64,000 bases of DNA from Acuticoccus sp963704595 (lineage in GTDB: Bacteria; Pseudomonadota; Alphaproteobacteria; Rhizobiales; Amorphaceae). The DNA lies in the NCBI GenBank assembly GCA_963704595.1, contig OY969922.1:3782001-3846000 (forward strand). Direction: 5' to 3'. The notes under the pieces were generated by a model. The model ran no database searches. It saw only the letters and a list, made by a program, of their open reading frames with translations, and was not told the origin of the DNA. This document shows, in pieces, positions 34,098 through 43,239 of this stretch; positions within the stretch are counted from its first letter, which is position 1; the number at the start of each line of letters is the position of its first letter. A program made the position numbers and the translations under genes.

Positions 34098-34601
34098 ATG
34101 CAGGCTACCCGTACGCTCATTCTCGGCGCCCTGATGACCTCGCTCGCCGCCCCGGCGCTGGCGCAGACCAACGTCGAGGTCGTGGCGCCGGAGGGCGTCG
34201 AGGTCGCGGCGCCCGAAGGCGTCGAGGTCGTGTCCCCCGGCGAGACCGTCGCAGCCAATTCCGGCGACATCGGCCAGGCGCCTGTCGTCGACGCCGAGAA
34301 CCTCGTCGAGCTCGACGGCGACTTCGTGCTGCCGGGGCTCAATGTCCCGGTGAGGGCCCTCGACGACTACGACCTCGTCGACCGCAACGGCGAAGACCTC
34401 GGCGAAGTCGAGGAAGTGCTGGGGCCGAACGAGATGACCGCGACTGCCGTCGCGATTGAGTTCGACGGTCCCGGCTGGTTCTTCAACGACGCCGACGTGA
34501 CCCGGGTGGTCGACATCGACATGCTGTCGATCGAAGGCGACAAGCTCGTCCTCGACATCACCGAGGACAACGTGCGCGCGCTGCCGGTCTACCGGGACTA
34601 G
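34098..34601 (+). CDS. Exported acidic PRC-barrel-like protein with short repeats
   Basis: This 167-residue protein starts at 34098 after a GATGGAG site, with a signal peptide (MQATRTLILGALMTSLA, ending PALAQ). A triplicated acidic stretch follows: VEVVAPEGVEVAAPEGVEVV. The C-terminal half (about 85-167) looks like a PRC-barrel: VRALDDYDLVDRNGEDLGEVEEV, then LDITEDNVRALPVYRD. It is highly acidic and lacks Cys. The function is unknown. Its TAG stop shares CTAG with the convergent ctaA stop. Confidence 0.7.
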   Translation: MQATRTLILGALMTSLAAPALAQTNVEVVAPEGVEVAAPEGVEVVSPGETVAANSGDIGQAPVVDAENLVELDGDFVLPGLNVPVRALDDYDLVDRNGEDLGEVEEVLGPNEMTATAVAIEFDGPGWFFNDADVTRVVDIDMLSIEGDKLVLDITEDNVRALPVYRD

Positions 34602-35658
34602 CGGGCGGGCACGGCCTCCACGGCAATTGCACGCGGCGCGCCCGACAAGGCGCGCCGCAAGCACGACAGCGGCCCAGAGCGTGATCGCCGCAGTCACCTG
34701 ATGCGCCCCGGCAAGCACCGGCGGCACCTGATGAAGCACCACCATGATCCCCGACAGCGCCTGCACGGCGATCAGCGCAAGCACCAGGCTCGCCTGCCGC
34801 CTTGGGCTGCCGGGCGCGCCGCTGACGGGTGCGCGCCATGCGAGCACGGCATGGACCAGGGCAAGCAGCAGCACAGCGTAGCCGACCATCCGGTGGTCGA
34901 ACTGCACCGTCAGCGGGTTTTCGAAGATGTTGAGCCATGCCGGGGTGATGGCGAGGAGCCCGTCCGGCACGAGCTTTCCGCCCATCGTCGGCCACGTGTC
35001 GCTGGCAAGCCCCGCGTCGAGGCCGGCGACCAGCGCGCCGAGCGCGATCTGGGCGAGGAGCGCGAACGGCAGCGCGACACCCGTTGCCCGCACCGCACGC
35101 GGCACCACGCTGCGCCCCGCACGGCCCGCGAGCCGCTCCGACAGCCACACCGTGAACGAGAGGATGATGCAGGCGATGCTGAGGTGAACCGCGAGCCGGT
35201 AGTGGCTCACGTCGACGCGCTCCGTCAGCCCCGACGTCACCATCCACCAGCCGACGAAGCCCTGCAGGCCGCCAAGCGCGAGGAGGAGCACGCCCCACGG
35301 CTTGAACCAGCCCGGCAGCATCCCGCGCAGCCAGAACACGATGAACGGCAGGAGAAAGACGAGGCCGATGGTCCGCGCCACCAGCCGGTGCGCCCATTCC
35401 CACAGATAGATCGTCTGGAATTCGCCGAGGCTCATGCCCTTGTTGATGAGCTGGTACTCGGGGATCTGCCGGTACATCTCGAGCGCATCCTGCCAGCCCT
35501 TCTCGGTCAGCGGCGGAATGACGCCGAGCAGCGGCTTCCACTCGGTGATCGAGAGGCCCGAAATCGGTGATGCGCGTGGCGCCCCCCACGACGAGGGTCG
35601 CCACAACGAAAAGGGCCACGATCCGCAGCCACCAGACAATCGCAGGATTTTCACTCAT
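34598..35658 (-). CDS. ctaA: Heme A synthase (COX15/CtaA type), frameshifted twice
   Basis: Oxidises heme O to heme A for cytochrome aa3 oxidase. About eight hydrophobic segments and the heme-ligand histidines (EWAHRLVARTIG, DVSHYRLAVHLSI, FDHRMVGYAVLLL, HQVTAAITLWAAVV) are visible. The N-terminus MSENPAIVWWLRIVALFVVA runs into a frame break at the AAA of 35561-35563. Removing one base gives GGATRITDSGLSITEWKPLLG. A second extra base in the CCC at 34641-34643, when removed, ends the protein as VEAVPAR and a TAG at 34598. The restored length is about 352 residues. Confidence 0.92.
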
Positions 35659-35839
35659 GGGGATGGCTCTACTCCCGATCCGCGCGGAAAACCAAGCGGG
35701 CGGTGCGCGGAAAAAGTGTCGCGCGGCAGGCGGGCGGTGGCAGCCCCGGCACCTTCTGAGCTAAGGACGCTGGTGCGCCACGGTGGCGGGCCGGCGCCAC
35801 TGTGTTAGGCGGCGGCGATCAAGCGGGGACTGACAGGCA

Positions 35840-36070
35840 ATGAATGTGCGGCTGAAGAAGCTGATCGGCACGCTGGTGACGGTCGTTTTCCTAATTGTCT
35901 ACTGCTTTGCCGTGATGCTTCTGGCGGTGCGTCTCCTCCCCGGCACCAATGGCTGGACACAGCTTCTCTACTACACCGTGACGGGCCTCATCTGGATCGT
36001 GCCCGTCGGCGCGCTCATCAAGTGGATGCAGACGCCGCCCTCCCGCGTGGGGCGCCCTCCTCGCGCATGA
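35840..36070 (+). CDS. DUF2842 small membrane protein
   Basis: This 76-residue protein with two membrane spans (about 9-29 and 42-62) matches DUF2842, found almost only in alphaproteobacteria (VFLIVYCFAVMLLAVRLLPG, then YTVTGLIWIVPVGALIKWM). It is divergent from ctaA, a frequent neighbour in alphaproteobacteria. Its last 53 bases overlap the 3' end of the opposite-strand gene. The function is unknown. Confidence 0.85.
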   Translation: MNVRLKKLIGTLVTVVFLIVYCFAVMLLAVRLLPGTNGWTQLLYYTVTGLIWIVPVGALIKWMQTPPSRVGRPPRA

Positions 36071-36500
36071 GCGCAGCGGTTGCCCTGATCGCCGCCGCGA
36101 GCAGCATCATCACGAGACCGGAAAGAAGCGTCGCCGCGACCGCTGTTGCCACATAGACGGCGGCGCCACCGGACGCGCGGCTTTCCACAGCCAGGCGCGG
36201 CAGCAGGCCGGCGTGCTCGAGGTTGGTGCGGACCGCGCCGGCCACGCTGCGCCCGGCAGCGCCGTCGGCGGTGAAGACGCGCAGCCTCAGCCCCTGCGGG
36301 ATCTCGGTGAGGGAGATGGAAACCGCGTGGCCTGCGGCGCTCGTGGCGTCGCGTACGGCGGCCTCGCGTGCCGCGTCACTCAGGGTGTGTGCGGCGTAGA
36401 GGTCGATCTGGAGTGCGGGGGTGGCGCCCATGCGCAGCGTCGCCGCCGTCAGGCAGACGGCGAGGGTCAGCACGACGTAGAGGGTGAAACGGAGGGTCAT
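36018..36500 (-). CDS. Two-span membrane protein, unknown function
   Basis: This 160-residue protein starts at 36500 (MTLRFTLYVVLTLAVCLTAA), with one N-terminal span, a soluble periplasmic stretch of about 80 residues (30-110) and a C-terminal span (about 115-140: YVATAVAATLLSGLVMMLLAA) followed by a basic tail. I recognise no domain. Codon pattern and membrane layout support a real gene, but the 53-bp overlap with DUF2842 is unusual. Confidence 0.55.
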   Translation of the reverse strand: MTLRFTLYVVLTLAVCLTAATLRMGATPALQIDLYAAHTLSDAAREAAVRDATSAAGHAVSISLTEIPQGLRLRVFTADGAAGRSVAGAVRTNLEHAGLLPRLAVESRASGGAAVYVATAVAATLLSGLVMMLLAAAIRATAALMREEGAPRGRAASAST

Positions 36501-36653
36501 CATCGTGGTCGTCCCGTCGGTTGGTTTCCCGACGGTGCATCATGATGGTTAATCCGGCCTTGCCACGATCCGCTTCTTTGAAAAGATCGACCGGCACCCC
36601 GTTTTTAAGCGCTTGCAGCGAGGACCATTAGGCGCTAGCTACGGCCCCAGCGT

Positions 36654-36730
<77 letters not shown>

Positions 36731-36759
36731 TTCAAATTTCCACCACATCACAGGCATCC

Positions 36760-36791
36760 GGCCTGCCCCATCGGGGCGGGGCCGCGTTTTT
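36760..36791 (+). terminator. Terminator after tRNA-Pro
   Basis: GGCCTGCCCC (36760-36769) pairs with the following GGGGCGGGGCC, with one bulged position, and TTTTT follows at 36787-36791. It ends the tRNA transcript 30 bases after the CCA. Confidence 0.65.
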
Positions 36792-36848
36792 GCGTTCGCT
36801 TTGCGAGGTAGGCCGGACGCGCCCGAAGGCGCGCCCTGCCGTGCCGGC

Positions 36849-37829
36849 TTACTGGGCGGTGGTGGCCGCAGGCGTCTCGTCAGCCTGCTTGATGGTGACG
36901 TTGGCGTCCGTTTCCGGCGTCTCGATCGTCACGTTGGCGTCCGTCGCCTCGTTCGCCTCTTCATCGGCCGTCAGCTCGTCGACCGCAGCGCGGCCGCGCT
37001 CGAGCAGGCGGTTGGCCTCGGTCTGCGCGCGCTCGCTGATCGCTTCGGCTTCCTTCGACGCGCTGTCGTAGAGCTCGGACGCACGGGCACGGGCCTTTTC
37101 GTAGGCCTCGGCTGCCTCGGCGCGCGCCTTCTCGTAGGTGCGCTCGAATTCGCCCAGGCGATCGCTGGACGTGCCGTCGGAACGGGCGAAGCTCGGCGCG
37201 TCGAACAGGTCGCGCTCGGTCGCGGGCACGGTTATGCGCGTCTCGCCGTCGACGGTGGCGATGTCGAGCGCATCGAGCGGCACGGCGACATCCTTCTCGC
37301 CAAGGCCGAGGAAGCCGCCGACGCCGATCAGGACCGCTTCGATCGTGCCGTCGCCAGCGATCATCAGGTCGTTGATGTCACCGATCTTCTCATCGTCGAG
37401 CCCGTAGACGGCGGCGCCGACCATGTCGCTCGAGTAGAGCGAGGTCTCGCTTTCCTCGGTGACGTAGCGCGTCTGCCCGATCTCGACCTCTTCCATCGCG
37501 TCGAGTTCCAGCTCCATCTCCTCGGAGACGACCTCGGCGTCCGGCGCAGGCGTTGCGGCGTCCGTCGCTGTCGTGGTCGTGGCGGGTGCGGTCTCTGTCG
37601 CAGGCGCAGCATCGGCCGCGGGTGCGGGTGCGGGTGCGGTTTCGGTCGCGGAAGCAGCGTCGGCCGCAGGTGCGGTCTCGGCGGCGGGCGCCGGGGTCGC
37701 GGCTGCGGGGGCCTCGGCTGCGGTCGCGGCGGGTGCCGTGGTGGCGGCCGGCTCCGTGGCCGTCTGCGCCATCGCGACGGAAGGCGCTGCGAGGCCCATC
37801 AGCAGAGCATAGGCGATACGTCTGTTCAT
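36849..37829 (-). CDS. Exported PRC-barrel protein with Ala/Pro/Thr linker and helical tail
   Basis: The start at 37829 gives a signal peptide (MNRRIAYALLMGLAAPSVAMA|QT). Residues 23 to about 105 are a low-complexity Ala/Pro/Thr/Glu linker with repeated TAPA-type units. A PRC-barrel domain follows: YSSDMVGAAVYGLDDEKIGD, LIGVGGFLGLGEKDVAVPL. Next is a charged helix with a heptad-like pattern (YEKARAEAAEAYEKARARAS, about 225-285). The end contains a duplicated DANVTIETPET / DANVTIK. The full length is 326 residues. PRC-barrel exported proteins are common in Rhizobiales, and many are stress-related; the role of this one is unknown. Confidence 0.75.
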   Translation of the reverse strand: MNRRIAYALLMGLAAPSVAMAQTATEPAATTAPAATAAEAPAAATPAPAAETAPAADAASATETAPAPAPAADAAPATETAPATTTTATDAATPAPDAEVVSEEMELELDAMEEVEIGQTRYVTEESETSLYSSDMVGAAVYGLDDEKIGDINDLMIAGDGTIEAVLIGVGGFLGLGEKDVAVPLDALDIATVDGETRITVPATERDLFDAPSFARSDGTSSDRLGEFERTYEKARAEAAEAYEKARARASELYDSASKEAEAISERAQTEANRLLERGRAAVDELTADEEANEATDANVTIETPETDANVTIKQADETPAATTAQ

Positions 37830-38004
37830 CGTGTTCTCCCGAAATGCGCGCGAGGTCGCAGCATCCCGGCGGGATCGACGGGCCTCTTTCGAGGCACTCG
37901 GGCCGCCGCGCCGAACGTCGCGCTTTCCCCTTTCATGTAAGGGGCGCGCGCCGCCATTCCAGCGGATTGCCGGAAATTGCGCGTTCACGACACGATTTTG
38001 TACG

Positions 38005-38898
38005 TCAGTCGAGCCAGAGGGGATTGGTCCAGGCGCGGCGCCCCTCGGCGTCGATCACAACGGCGCGGCACCAACTTCCGGCAAACTTCGCGAGCGGCAG
38101 CCGGCCGCGGGTGATCGCCGTGCCGCGCACGCCGACCTGCCTGGCGCCCGGACCGAGGAGATGGATGCTGCGCACCGTGCTGGTCTCGAACGCCAATGCG
38201 TCGCCCTCACGGGTGATGCGGTCGATCCGCGGCCCCTGCGAGGCGTAGTACGCCCCATCCTTCAGCGCGGCGAGGAGCGCATCCGGCTCGTTGCTCTCGG
38301 CCTTGACGTGGACCCAGCCGCCGGGCGCCTCGTCCTGGTAGAAGTGCGCGTCGTCCACCGCGATGGCGCCGACCCTGCGGCCTGACCCGAGCACCTGGTC
38401 GAGGAGCGCGCTGCCGCCGCCACGGTCGCACTCGAAGTCGCAATCGGCGTTGAACACCTCGATGGCGTGGAAGCCGGCGACCGTCGCGGCATCTTCGGGC
38501 GTCAGCGCGTACCATTCGGGATGCGGCAGGGCGACGAACGCCCCGGCCTCGAGTGCGCGGGCGGCGAGCTCCGGCCCCGTCTCGTCCGCGCCGGTGTGCG
38601 CAAAGTCGAGCGGCAGGCCGACGGCGAGGATGTGCCAGATCTCGCCGTTGGCGAGCGACGGCGCATGGATTTCCGCGCCTATCAGGGTGGTGAAGTCCGC
38701 GTCCCGCATCGGCCGCGTGTCGGTCATCGGGAAGCCGTAGCGCTCCATGAAGTGGTCGCTGAGGCAGATGAAGTCGTAGCCGTGCTCGCGGTAGAAGCGG
38801 CACACCGCCTCGGGGGAAAGCTGGCCGTCCGAGAGGGTGGAATGGCAGTGCAGGTTGCCGCGGAAGAAGCGGCCGGGACGTTCGAAGGCGGCGAGCAT
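38005..38898 (-). CDS. PHP-domain metal-dependent phosphoesterase
   Basis: This 297-residue PHP protein has the metal-binding N-terminus NLHCHSTLSDGQLSPEAV, DFICLSDHFMERYG as the second His motif, LIGAEIHAPS and VALPHPEWYALTPED, then VGAIAVDDAHFYQDE. Known PHP proteins hydrolyse phosphoesters or bind nucleotides; none is specific here. It stands alone between the PRC-barrel gene and merR. Confidence 0.88.
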   Translation of the reverse strand: MLAAFERPGRFFRGNLHCHSTLSDGQLSPEAVCRFYREHGYDFICLSDHFMERYGFPMTDTRPMRDADFTTLIGAEIHAPSLANGEIWHILAVGLPLDFAHTGADETGPELAARALEAGAFVALPHPEWYALTPEDAATVAGFHAIEVFNADCDFECDRGGGSALLDQVLGSGRRVGAIAVDDAHFYQDEAPGGWVHVKAESNEPDALLAALKDGAYYASQGPRIDRITREGDALAFETSTVRSIHLLGPGARQVGVRGTAITRGRLPLAKFAGSWCRAVVIDAEGRRAWTNPLWLD

Positions 38899-39007
38899 GG
38901 GGCGGGTCCGACGTTGATCGCCGGACCTCTAGCGGGACGCGCGGTGGTGGTCGAGCGCAATCGGTGGGCGTGATCGCCGGGGCTTGTGCGCAGCCGGTGG
39001 CGGCCGG

Positions 39008-39514
39008 TCAGGCGTCGCCGGTGCGGGCGGCTGCGAGGATGCGAACGCAGGCCATCAGCTCGCGCAGGATCGCGTCCGGGCTCGTCGCGGCGGGACGCTC
39101 GGCGGGGCTCTGCGGCATCGGCCCCTTGCGGCGGACGAGAGCGTCGGGCGGGACGGCGGCCGTCGGCGCATGCTGCGGCTCCAGCGGCCGGCCGATCCGC
39201 CGCGCGCCGCTGGCGGCAAGGCGCTGGCGCCCGCTCCCCGACCGCAGCTCCTGCTGCACCTCTCGGAACGGCCGCCCCTCCCCGTAGAGCGCATCGACGA
39301 GGCCCGCGAGGAGCACGGCATCGCCCGCGCGGTAGCGGCGCCTGCCGTCCGCCTTCAGCGCGCGGATTTCGGGAAACTGGCCTTCGAGGAAACTCAGGAC
39401 CGTGGTCGGCACGTCGAGCCGGCGGGCGAGCGCGCCTGCGTCGACGGTCGCGGGGACCGGCGCTTCAGGCGCCGCGCGGCCCTCTGCGGGGCGCTGTCGT
39501 GTGTCTTCGGTCAT
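39008..39514 (-). CDS. MerR-family transcriptional regulator
   Basis: This 168-residue regulator has a MerR-type helix-turn-helix near residues 25-90 (LARRLDVPTTVLSFLEGQFP, DGRRRYRAGDAVLLAGLVDALYGEGRPFREVQ). The C-terminal half is Pro/Ala/Arg-rich without the cysteines of metal-responsive MerR proteins. A merR gene of this type next to ihfA is common in Rhizobiales, about 50 bp away here. The target is unknown. Confidence 0.85.
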   Translation of the reverse strand: MTEDTRQRPAEGRAAPEAPVPATVDAGALARRLDVPTTVLSFLEGQFPEIRALKADGRRRYRAGDAVLLAGLVDALYGEGRPFREVQQELRSGSGRQRLAASGARRIGRPLEPQHAPTAAVPPDALVRRKGPMPQSPAERPAATSPDAILRELMACVRILAAARTGDA

Positions 39515-39562
39515 GGCGCTCGCGGCCTCTGGCGGGCCGCGGGACGGTCGGGCGGCCGGCGC

Positions 39563-39865
39563 CTACTTATCCACCATCCCGTTGATGAAGCGTTTCAGCA
39601 CGTCGCTGGGGCGGAAGGTGACGACGCTGCGGGCGGCGATGGGCACTTCCTCGCCGGTCTTGGGATTGCGGCCGACGCGCTCGTTCTTGGTGCGCACGTC
39701 GAACGTGCCGAAGGAGGACAGCCGGACGGATTCGCCCTTTTCGAGCGAGCCCGCGATCTCTTCCAGGATCTGGTCGATGAGTTCGGCGGAGACGGCGCGC
39801 GGGGTGTTGACCTTCTTCGTCACGGCGTTCGCAAGCTCGGCCCGTGTGATCGTGCGTCCCGCCAT
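39563..39865 (-). CDS. ihfA: Integration host factor alpha subunit
   Basis: This 100-residue histone-like DNA-bending protein starts at 39865 (MAGRTITRAELANAVTKK). The DNA-contacting core is visible: VRLSSFGTFDVRTKNERVGRNPKTGEEVPI, then FRPSDVLKRFING. IHF-beta is not in the window. Its place between fabH and merR matches the alphaproteobacterial order. Confidence 0.95.
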   Translation of the reverse strand: MAGRTITRAELANAVTKKVNTPRAVSAELIDQILEEIAGSLEKGESVRLSSFGTFDVRTKNERVGRNPKTGEEVPIAARSVVTFRPSDVLKRFINGMVDK

Positions 39866-40000
39866 ATCATTCGCCCGCCGAAGTTCGCGAACGGCAGCAA
39901 GCCGTGCGCGCGCCAATATGCGTCATGTCGTTACCCGCAAAAGCTATTTGACGGTTAACGGACAGTCAATTGTTGAAAATGTTGACCCGTTGGATCGTTT

Positions 40001-40975
40001 TCACCAGCGGACAATCGCAGCGCCCCAAGTAAATCCGCCGCCGAGCGCTTCGAGAAGGACGATATCGCCTTGCTTGATCCGCCCGTCAGACACCGCGCGG
40101 TCGAGCGCGAGCGGGATCGAGGCGGCCGACGTGTTGCCGTGCTCGGCAACGGTGAGCACCACCTTTTCGGGGGCGATGCCGAGCTTTCTGGCACTGGCGT
40201 CGATGATCCGCTTGTTGGCCTGATGCGGCACGAACCAGTCGATGTCGTCGGCGGTCATGCCGGAGCGGGTGAAGACGTCCTCCACCACGTCGACCGTCGC
40301 CTGGACGGCGAAGCGGAAGACCTCCTGCCCGCGCATCCTGAGGAAGCCCGAGGTCTTGGTGGTGGACGGGCCGCCGTCGACGTAGAGCTTGTCACGGTGC
40401 GAGCCGTCCGAGCGCATCGCGCTGGCGATCACGCCGCGGGGCTTGCCGCCGCCGTCGGTGGCGCCGTCGGCAGCGCTTTCGAGCACGATCGCGCCCGCAC
40501 CGTCGCCGAACAGGACGCAGGTGGTGCGGTCTTCCCAGTCGAGAATGCGGGAGAAGGTTTCGGCGCCGATCACCAGCGCGCGGCGGGCAGAGCCGGCCCC
40601 GATCAGCGCGTCGGCGGTCGCGACTGCGAAGACGAAGCCGGAGCATGCCGCGGCAACGTCGAACGCGACGCCGTGGGTGATGCCGAGCATGTCCTGCACG
40701 ATGACGGCCGTCGCGGGGAAGGTGTGGTCGGGCGTCGCCGTCGCGACGATGATGAGGTCGATGTCGGACGGCTGGCAGCCGGCGTTGGCGAGCGCTGCAC
40801 GGGCAGCACGCTCGGCGAGGTGCGAGGTGAACTCGCCCTCGGCCGCGATCCGCCGCTCGCGGATGCCGGTGCGGCCGACGATCCACTCGTCCGTGGTGTC
40901 GACCATCGACTCCAGGTCGTGGTTGGTGACGACCCGCTCGGGCAGCGCGGCACCGACGCCGCGCACGCGGGACAT
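40001..40975 (-). CDS. fabH: Beta-ketoacyl-ACP synthase III
   Basis: Initiates fatty-acid synthesis by condensing acetyl-CoA with malonyl-ACP. The catalytic triad is Cys111 (AAACSGF), His251 (VPHQANKR) and Asn281 (EHGNTSAAS). The start at 40975 was chosen to match the family N-terminus (MSRVRGVGAALPERVVTN). No clear ribosome-binding site precedes it, so coupling to plsX, whose stop is about 80 bp upstream, is possible. The 324-residue length is normal. Confidence 0.95.
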   Translation of the reverse strand: MSRVRGVGAALPERVVTNHDLESMVDTTDEWIVGRTGIRERRIAAEGEFTSHLAERAARAALANAGCQPSDIDLIIVATATPDHTFPATAVIVQDMLGITHGVAFDVAAACSGFVFAVATADALIGAGSARRALVIGAETFSRILDWEDRTTCVLFGDGAGAIVLESAADGATDGGGKPRGVIASAMRSDGSHRDKLYVDGGPSTTKTSGFLRMRGQEVFRFAVQATVDVVEDVFTRSGMTADDIDWFVPHQANKRIIDASARKLGIAPEKVVLTVAEHGNTSAASIPLALDRAVSDGRIKQGDIVLLEALGGGFTWGAAIVRW

Positions 40976-41054
40976 GGGGCGGCGGCCGGCGCTGGCCGGC
41001 GACGCGCCATCCTCGGGCCCGGAAGAAGGCTTGCCCTCTCCCTGCCGATCGAAA

Positions 41055-42108
41055 TCAACCCGCGTCTGCAAGCTCAAGTGTCTCCTCAAGGGCGGCGACG
41101 TCCGCCGCAATCCGGCGCAACAGGTCGTTGCGCACCATGTCGTGTGCAAGCTCGACGGCGCTTGCGAAGCCTTCCGCGTCGGTCCCGCCGTGGCTCTTGA
41201 TGGCTAGCCCATTCAGACCGAGAAACACAGCACCATTGATCTTGCGCGGGTCCATCTTGTCCCGCAACCGCATGAACGCGGGCTTGGCGAGCAGATAGCC
41301 GAGCCGCGCGCGCAAGGTACGCCCGATCGACATGCGCAGGTACGCCGCGAGCTGCCGCGCCGTACCCTCCGCGGTCTTGAGCGCGATGTTGCCCGAAAAA
41401 CCCTCGGTGACAACCACGTCGACCACGCCGCGGCCGATGTCGTCGCCCTCCACGAACCCTTCGTAGCGCATCGAAGGCAGGTCAAGCCCGCGCAGGATCT
41501 GCCCGGCCTCGCGCACCTCCTCCAGCCCCTTCACCTCCTCGACGCCGATGTTGAGGAGGCCCACCGTCGGCGCCTCGATGCCGAAGACAGCGCGCGACAT
41601 TGCTGCGCCAAGGATCGCGTGGGTGATGAGGTTGCGCGTACCGGCGCCGATCGAGGCACCGACGTCGAGCACGACGAATTCGCCGCGGATGGTGGGCCAG
41701 ATCGCCGCCAGCGCGGGGCGGTCGACGCCCTTCATCGGGCGCAGCGAGAACAGCGCCATCGCCATCAGCGCGCCGGTGTTGCCGGCGGAGACCATCGCCT
41801 GCGCGCCGCCCTCCGCCTTCATCGATTCCAGCGCCAGCCACATGGAGCTCTTCTTGCCGCCCCATCCGCAGCGCCTGGCTCGGCTTGGCGTCCATCGGGA
41901 TCGCGACCGGCGCGTGGTGCACCACCGACGCGGCCTTCAGCGCCGGGTGGCCGGCGAGAAGGCGCTCCAGCGTCTCGGCATCGCCGTAAAGATCGAAGCG
42001 CAGCTCGGGGCACCGCTTCAGAACGAGGTCGAGGCCCGGCAGCACCATGGAGGGACCTTCGTCGCCCCCCATGGCATCAATGGCCAGCCTGATCGTCTCA
42101 GCGCTCAT
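41055..42108 (-). CDS. plsX: Phosphate acyltransferase PlsX, frameshifted
   Basis: Converts acyl-ACP to acyl-phosphate for phospholipid synthesis. The N-terminal MSAETIRLAIDAMGGDEGPS is characteristic. The frame breaks at the CCCC of 41860-41863, where one base too many is present. Removal gives SQALRMGGKKSSMWLALESM. The C-terminal part carries SAGNTGALMAMALFSLRPMKG and DVGASIGAGTRNLITHAILG. The restored length is about 350 residues. It lies upstream of fabH on the same strand. Confidence 0.94.
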
Positions 42109-42183
42109 CGCGTCCGTTCACTTGTTTCGCCGCAGGGCGCGGCGGCGCGGACCATACGCAAAACTGGCCTGCGGTGAAAATAC

Positions 42184-42693
42184 TCAGTTCGGTTGATTCT
42201 TCAGCGCCTCGAGAACGGCGAAGGGCGACGGCTCTTCCTCCTCCTCGTCCTCCTCCGGCTCGAAGGCGGCACCGGGGGAACGCGGATAGGGGTCGAGGCC
42301 GAGCGCGAAGTGCTCCAGCACGATGGCGCCGACGTCGACGGTGTCGGTCTCCAGAAGCTCGGGCGGGTCCTCGGCGTCGGGGTCGACGACCACCTCGGCG
42401 GACGGCACCGCGTCCGGGTGGAGGCGGATGTTGAATTCCTCGTCCACGGTGGACGGAACGGGGTCCAGCGTGACGACGCAGGGCTGCACCACGTCGGCCT
42501 TCACGGTGCCGGCGACGCGCACGCCCTCCTTCTTCCAGGGGCGGAGCGTGACGTCGGCAGTCAGGCTGTTGATGGCGATGAGGTCGAGCGCGTCGGCGAT
42601 GGCCGCGCGCTCTTCCTCGGTGGCCTCGACGGTGACGTGCTCTTCCTTGTTGAGACGGCGCACGCTGATGGGTCGGCTGAGGCGAGCACTCAC
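42184..42693 (-). CDS. DUF177 (YceD-like) protein
   Basis: This 169-residue protein belongs to DUF177. In E. coli the relative YceD is linked to large-subunit rRNA or ribosome assembly; the alphaproteobacterial members lack that evidence. A substrate-like motif, VVQPCVVTLDPVPSTVDEEF, is seen near the middle. The very acidic C-terminus (EPEEDEEEEEPSPFAVLEAL) is usual. Its start overlaps the stop of the bc1 chaperone gene by four bases, and plsX follows about 75 bp downstream. Confidence 0.9.
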   Translation of the reverse strand: MSARLSRPISVRRLNKEEHVTVEATEEERAAIADALDLIAINSLTADVTLRPWKKEGVRVAGTVKADVVQPCVVTLDPVPSTVDEEFNIRLHPDAVPSAEVVVDPDAEDPPELLETDTVDVGAIVLEHFALGLDPYPRSPGAAFEPEEDEEEEEPSPFAVLEALKNQPN

Positions 42694-43239
42694 GCGGCAT
42701 CTCCGGGCTGGCTGTGCGGCGCGAACGCCGCGGGGTCGGGATAGGAATAATGTTCGGTCGGCAGGGCCGCCTTCGCCGCCTCGCGCATCGCCGCCCCGTA
42801 GCGGCCGAGGCTCTGCGCCTGCACCGAGCCGGCCAGCGCCTCATCGCCCAAAATGTTGCGCGCGGCAACCACCGCAAGCGCTTCGGCGTCCGGCGCGGTG
42901 CAATAGGCCTCGAAACGGCCATAGAATGCGGAGCCGATCGCCTTCATCTTCTTGGGGAAGGAATTGTCACCCACGCCGATGTTGCGCAGGTTCTGCTCCA
43001 TGTCCGCCACGAAGGTGTCGAACATGGCCTGCCCGTCCTCCAGCATCGTGCCGTCCGGCGCCCTCAGGGCGTCGATCAATGGCCAGATGTGAAAAACGAC
43101 CATGTCAAATCGCCCATCGAGCGTGTCAGGAACGCCGAAGGTCTGATAGAAGACCGGCTGGCGCGCCTGCGCGACCGCCTCTACGATAGAGGCGTTCGAC
43201 GGCGGGATTGGTTTGTTTCTTTCGGAAGAAGCGCAGCAT
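42690..43239 (-). CDS. Ubiquinol-cytochrome c chaperone (CBP3-like), frameshifted
   Basis: Related to CBP3, which assists assembly of cytochrome b of the bc1 complex. The start at 43239 gives MLRFFRKKQTNPAVERLY. The main body, FYQTFGVPDTLDGRFDMVVF, GVGDNSFPKKMKAIGSAFYG and RNILGDEALAGSV, is in another frame. Removing one base near 43182 joins them as ERLYREAVAQARQPVFYQTF. The restored protein has about 182 residues. Its start codon overlaps that of bamE on the other strand. Confidence 0.9.

Noticed and set aside
33375..35654. ctaA fused to a long C-terminal extension
   Set aside because: The extension reads antisense through the exported PRC-like and hydrolase genes. An extra base at 34641-34643 explains the run-on; correction ends ctaA at 34598.
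41055..42108. plsX as a true pseudogene
   Set aside because: Both halves are well conserved, removing a single G restores the frame exactly, and the gene is normally essential, so a consensus error is the simpler explanation.
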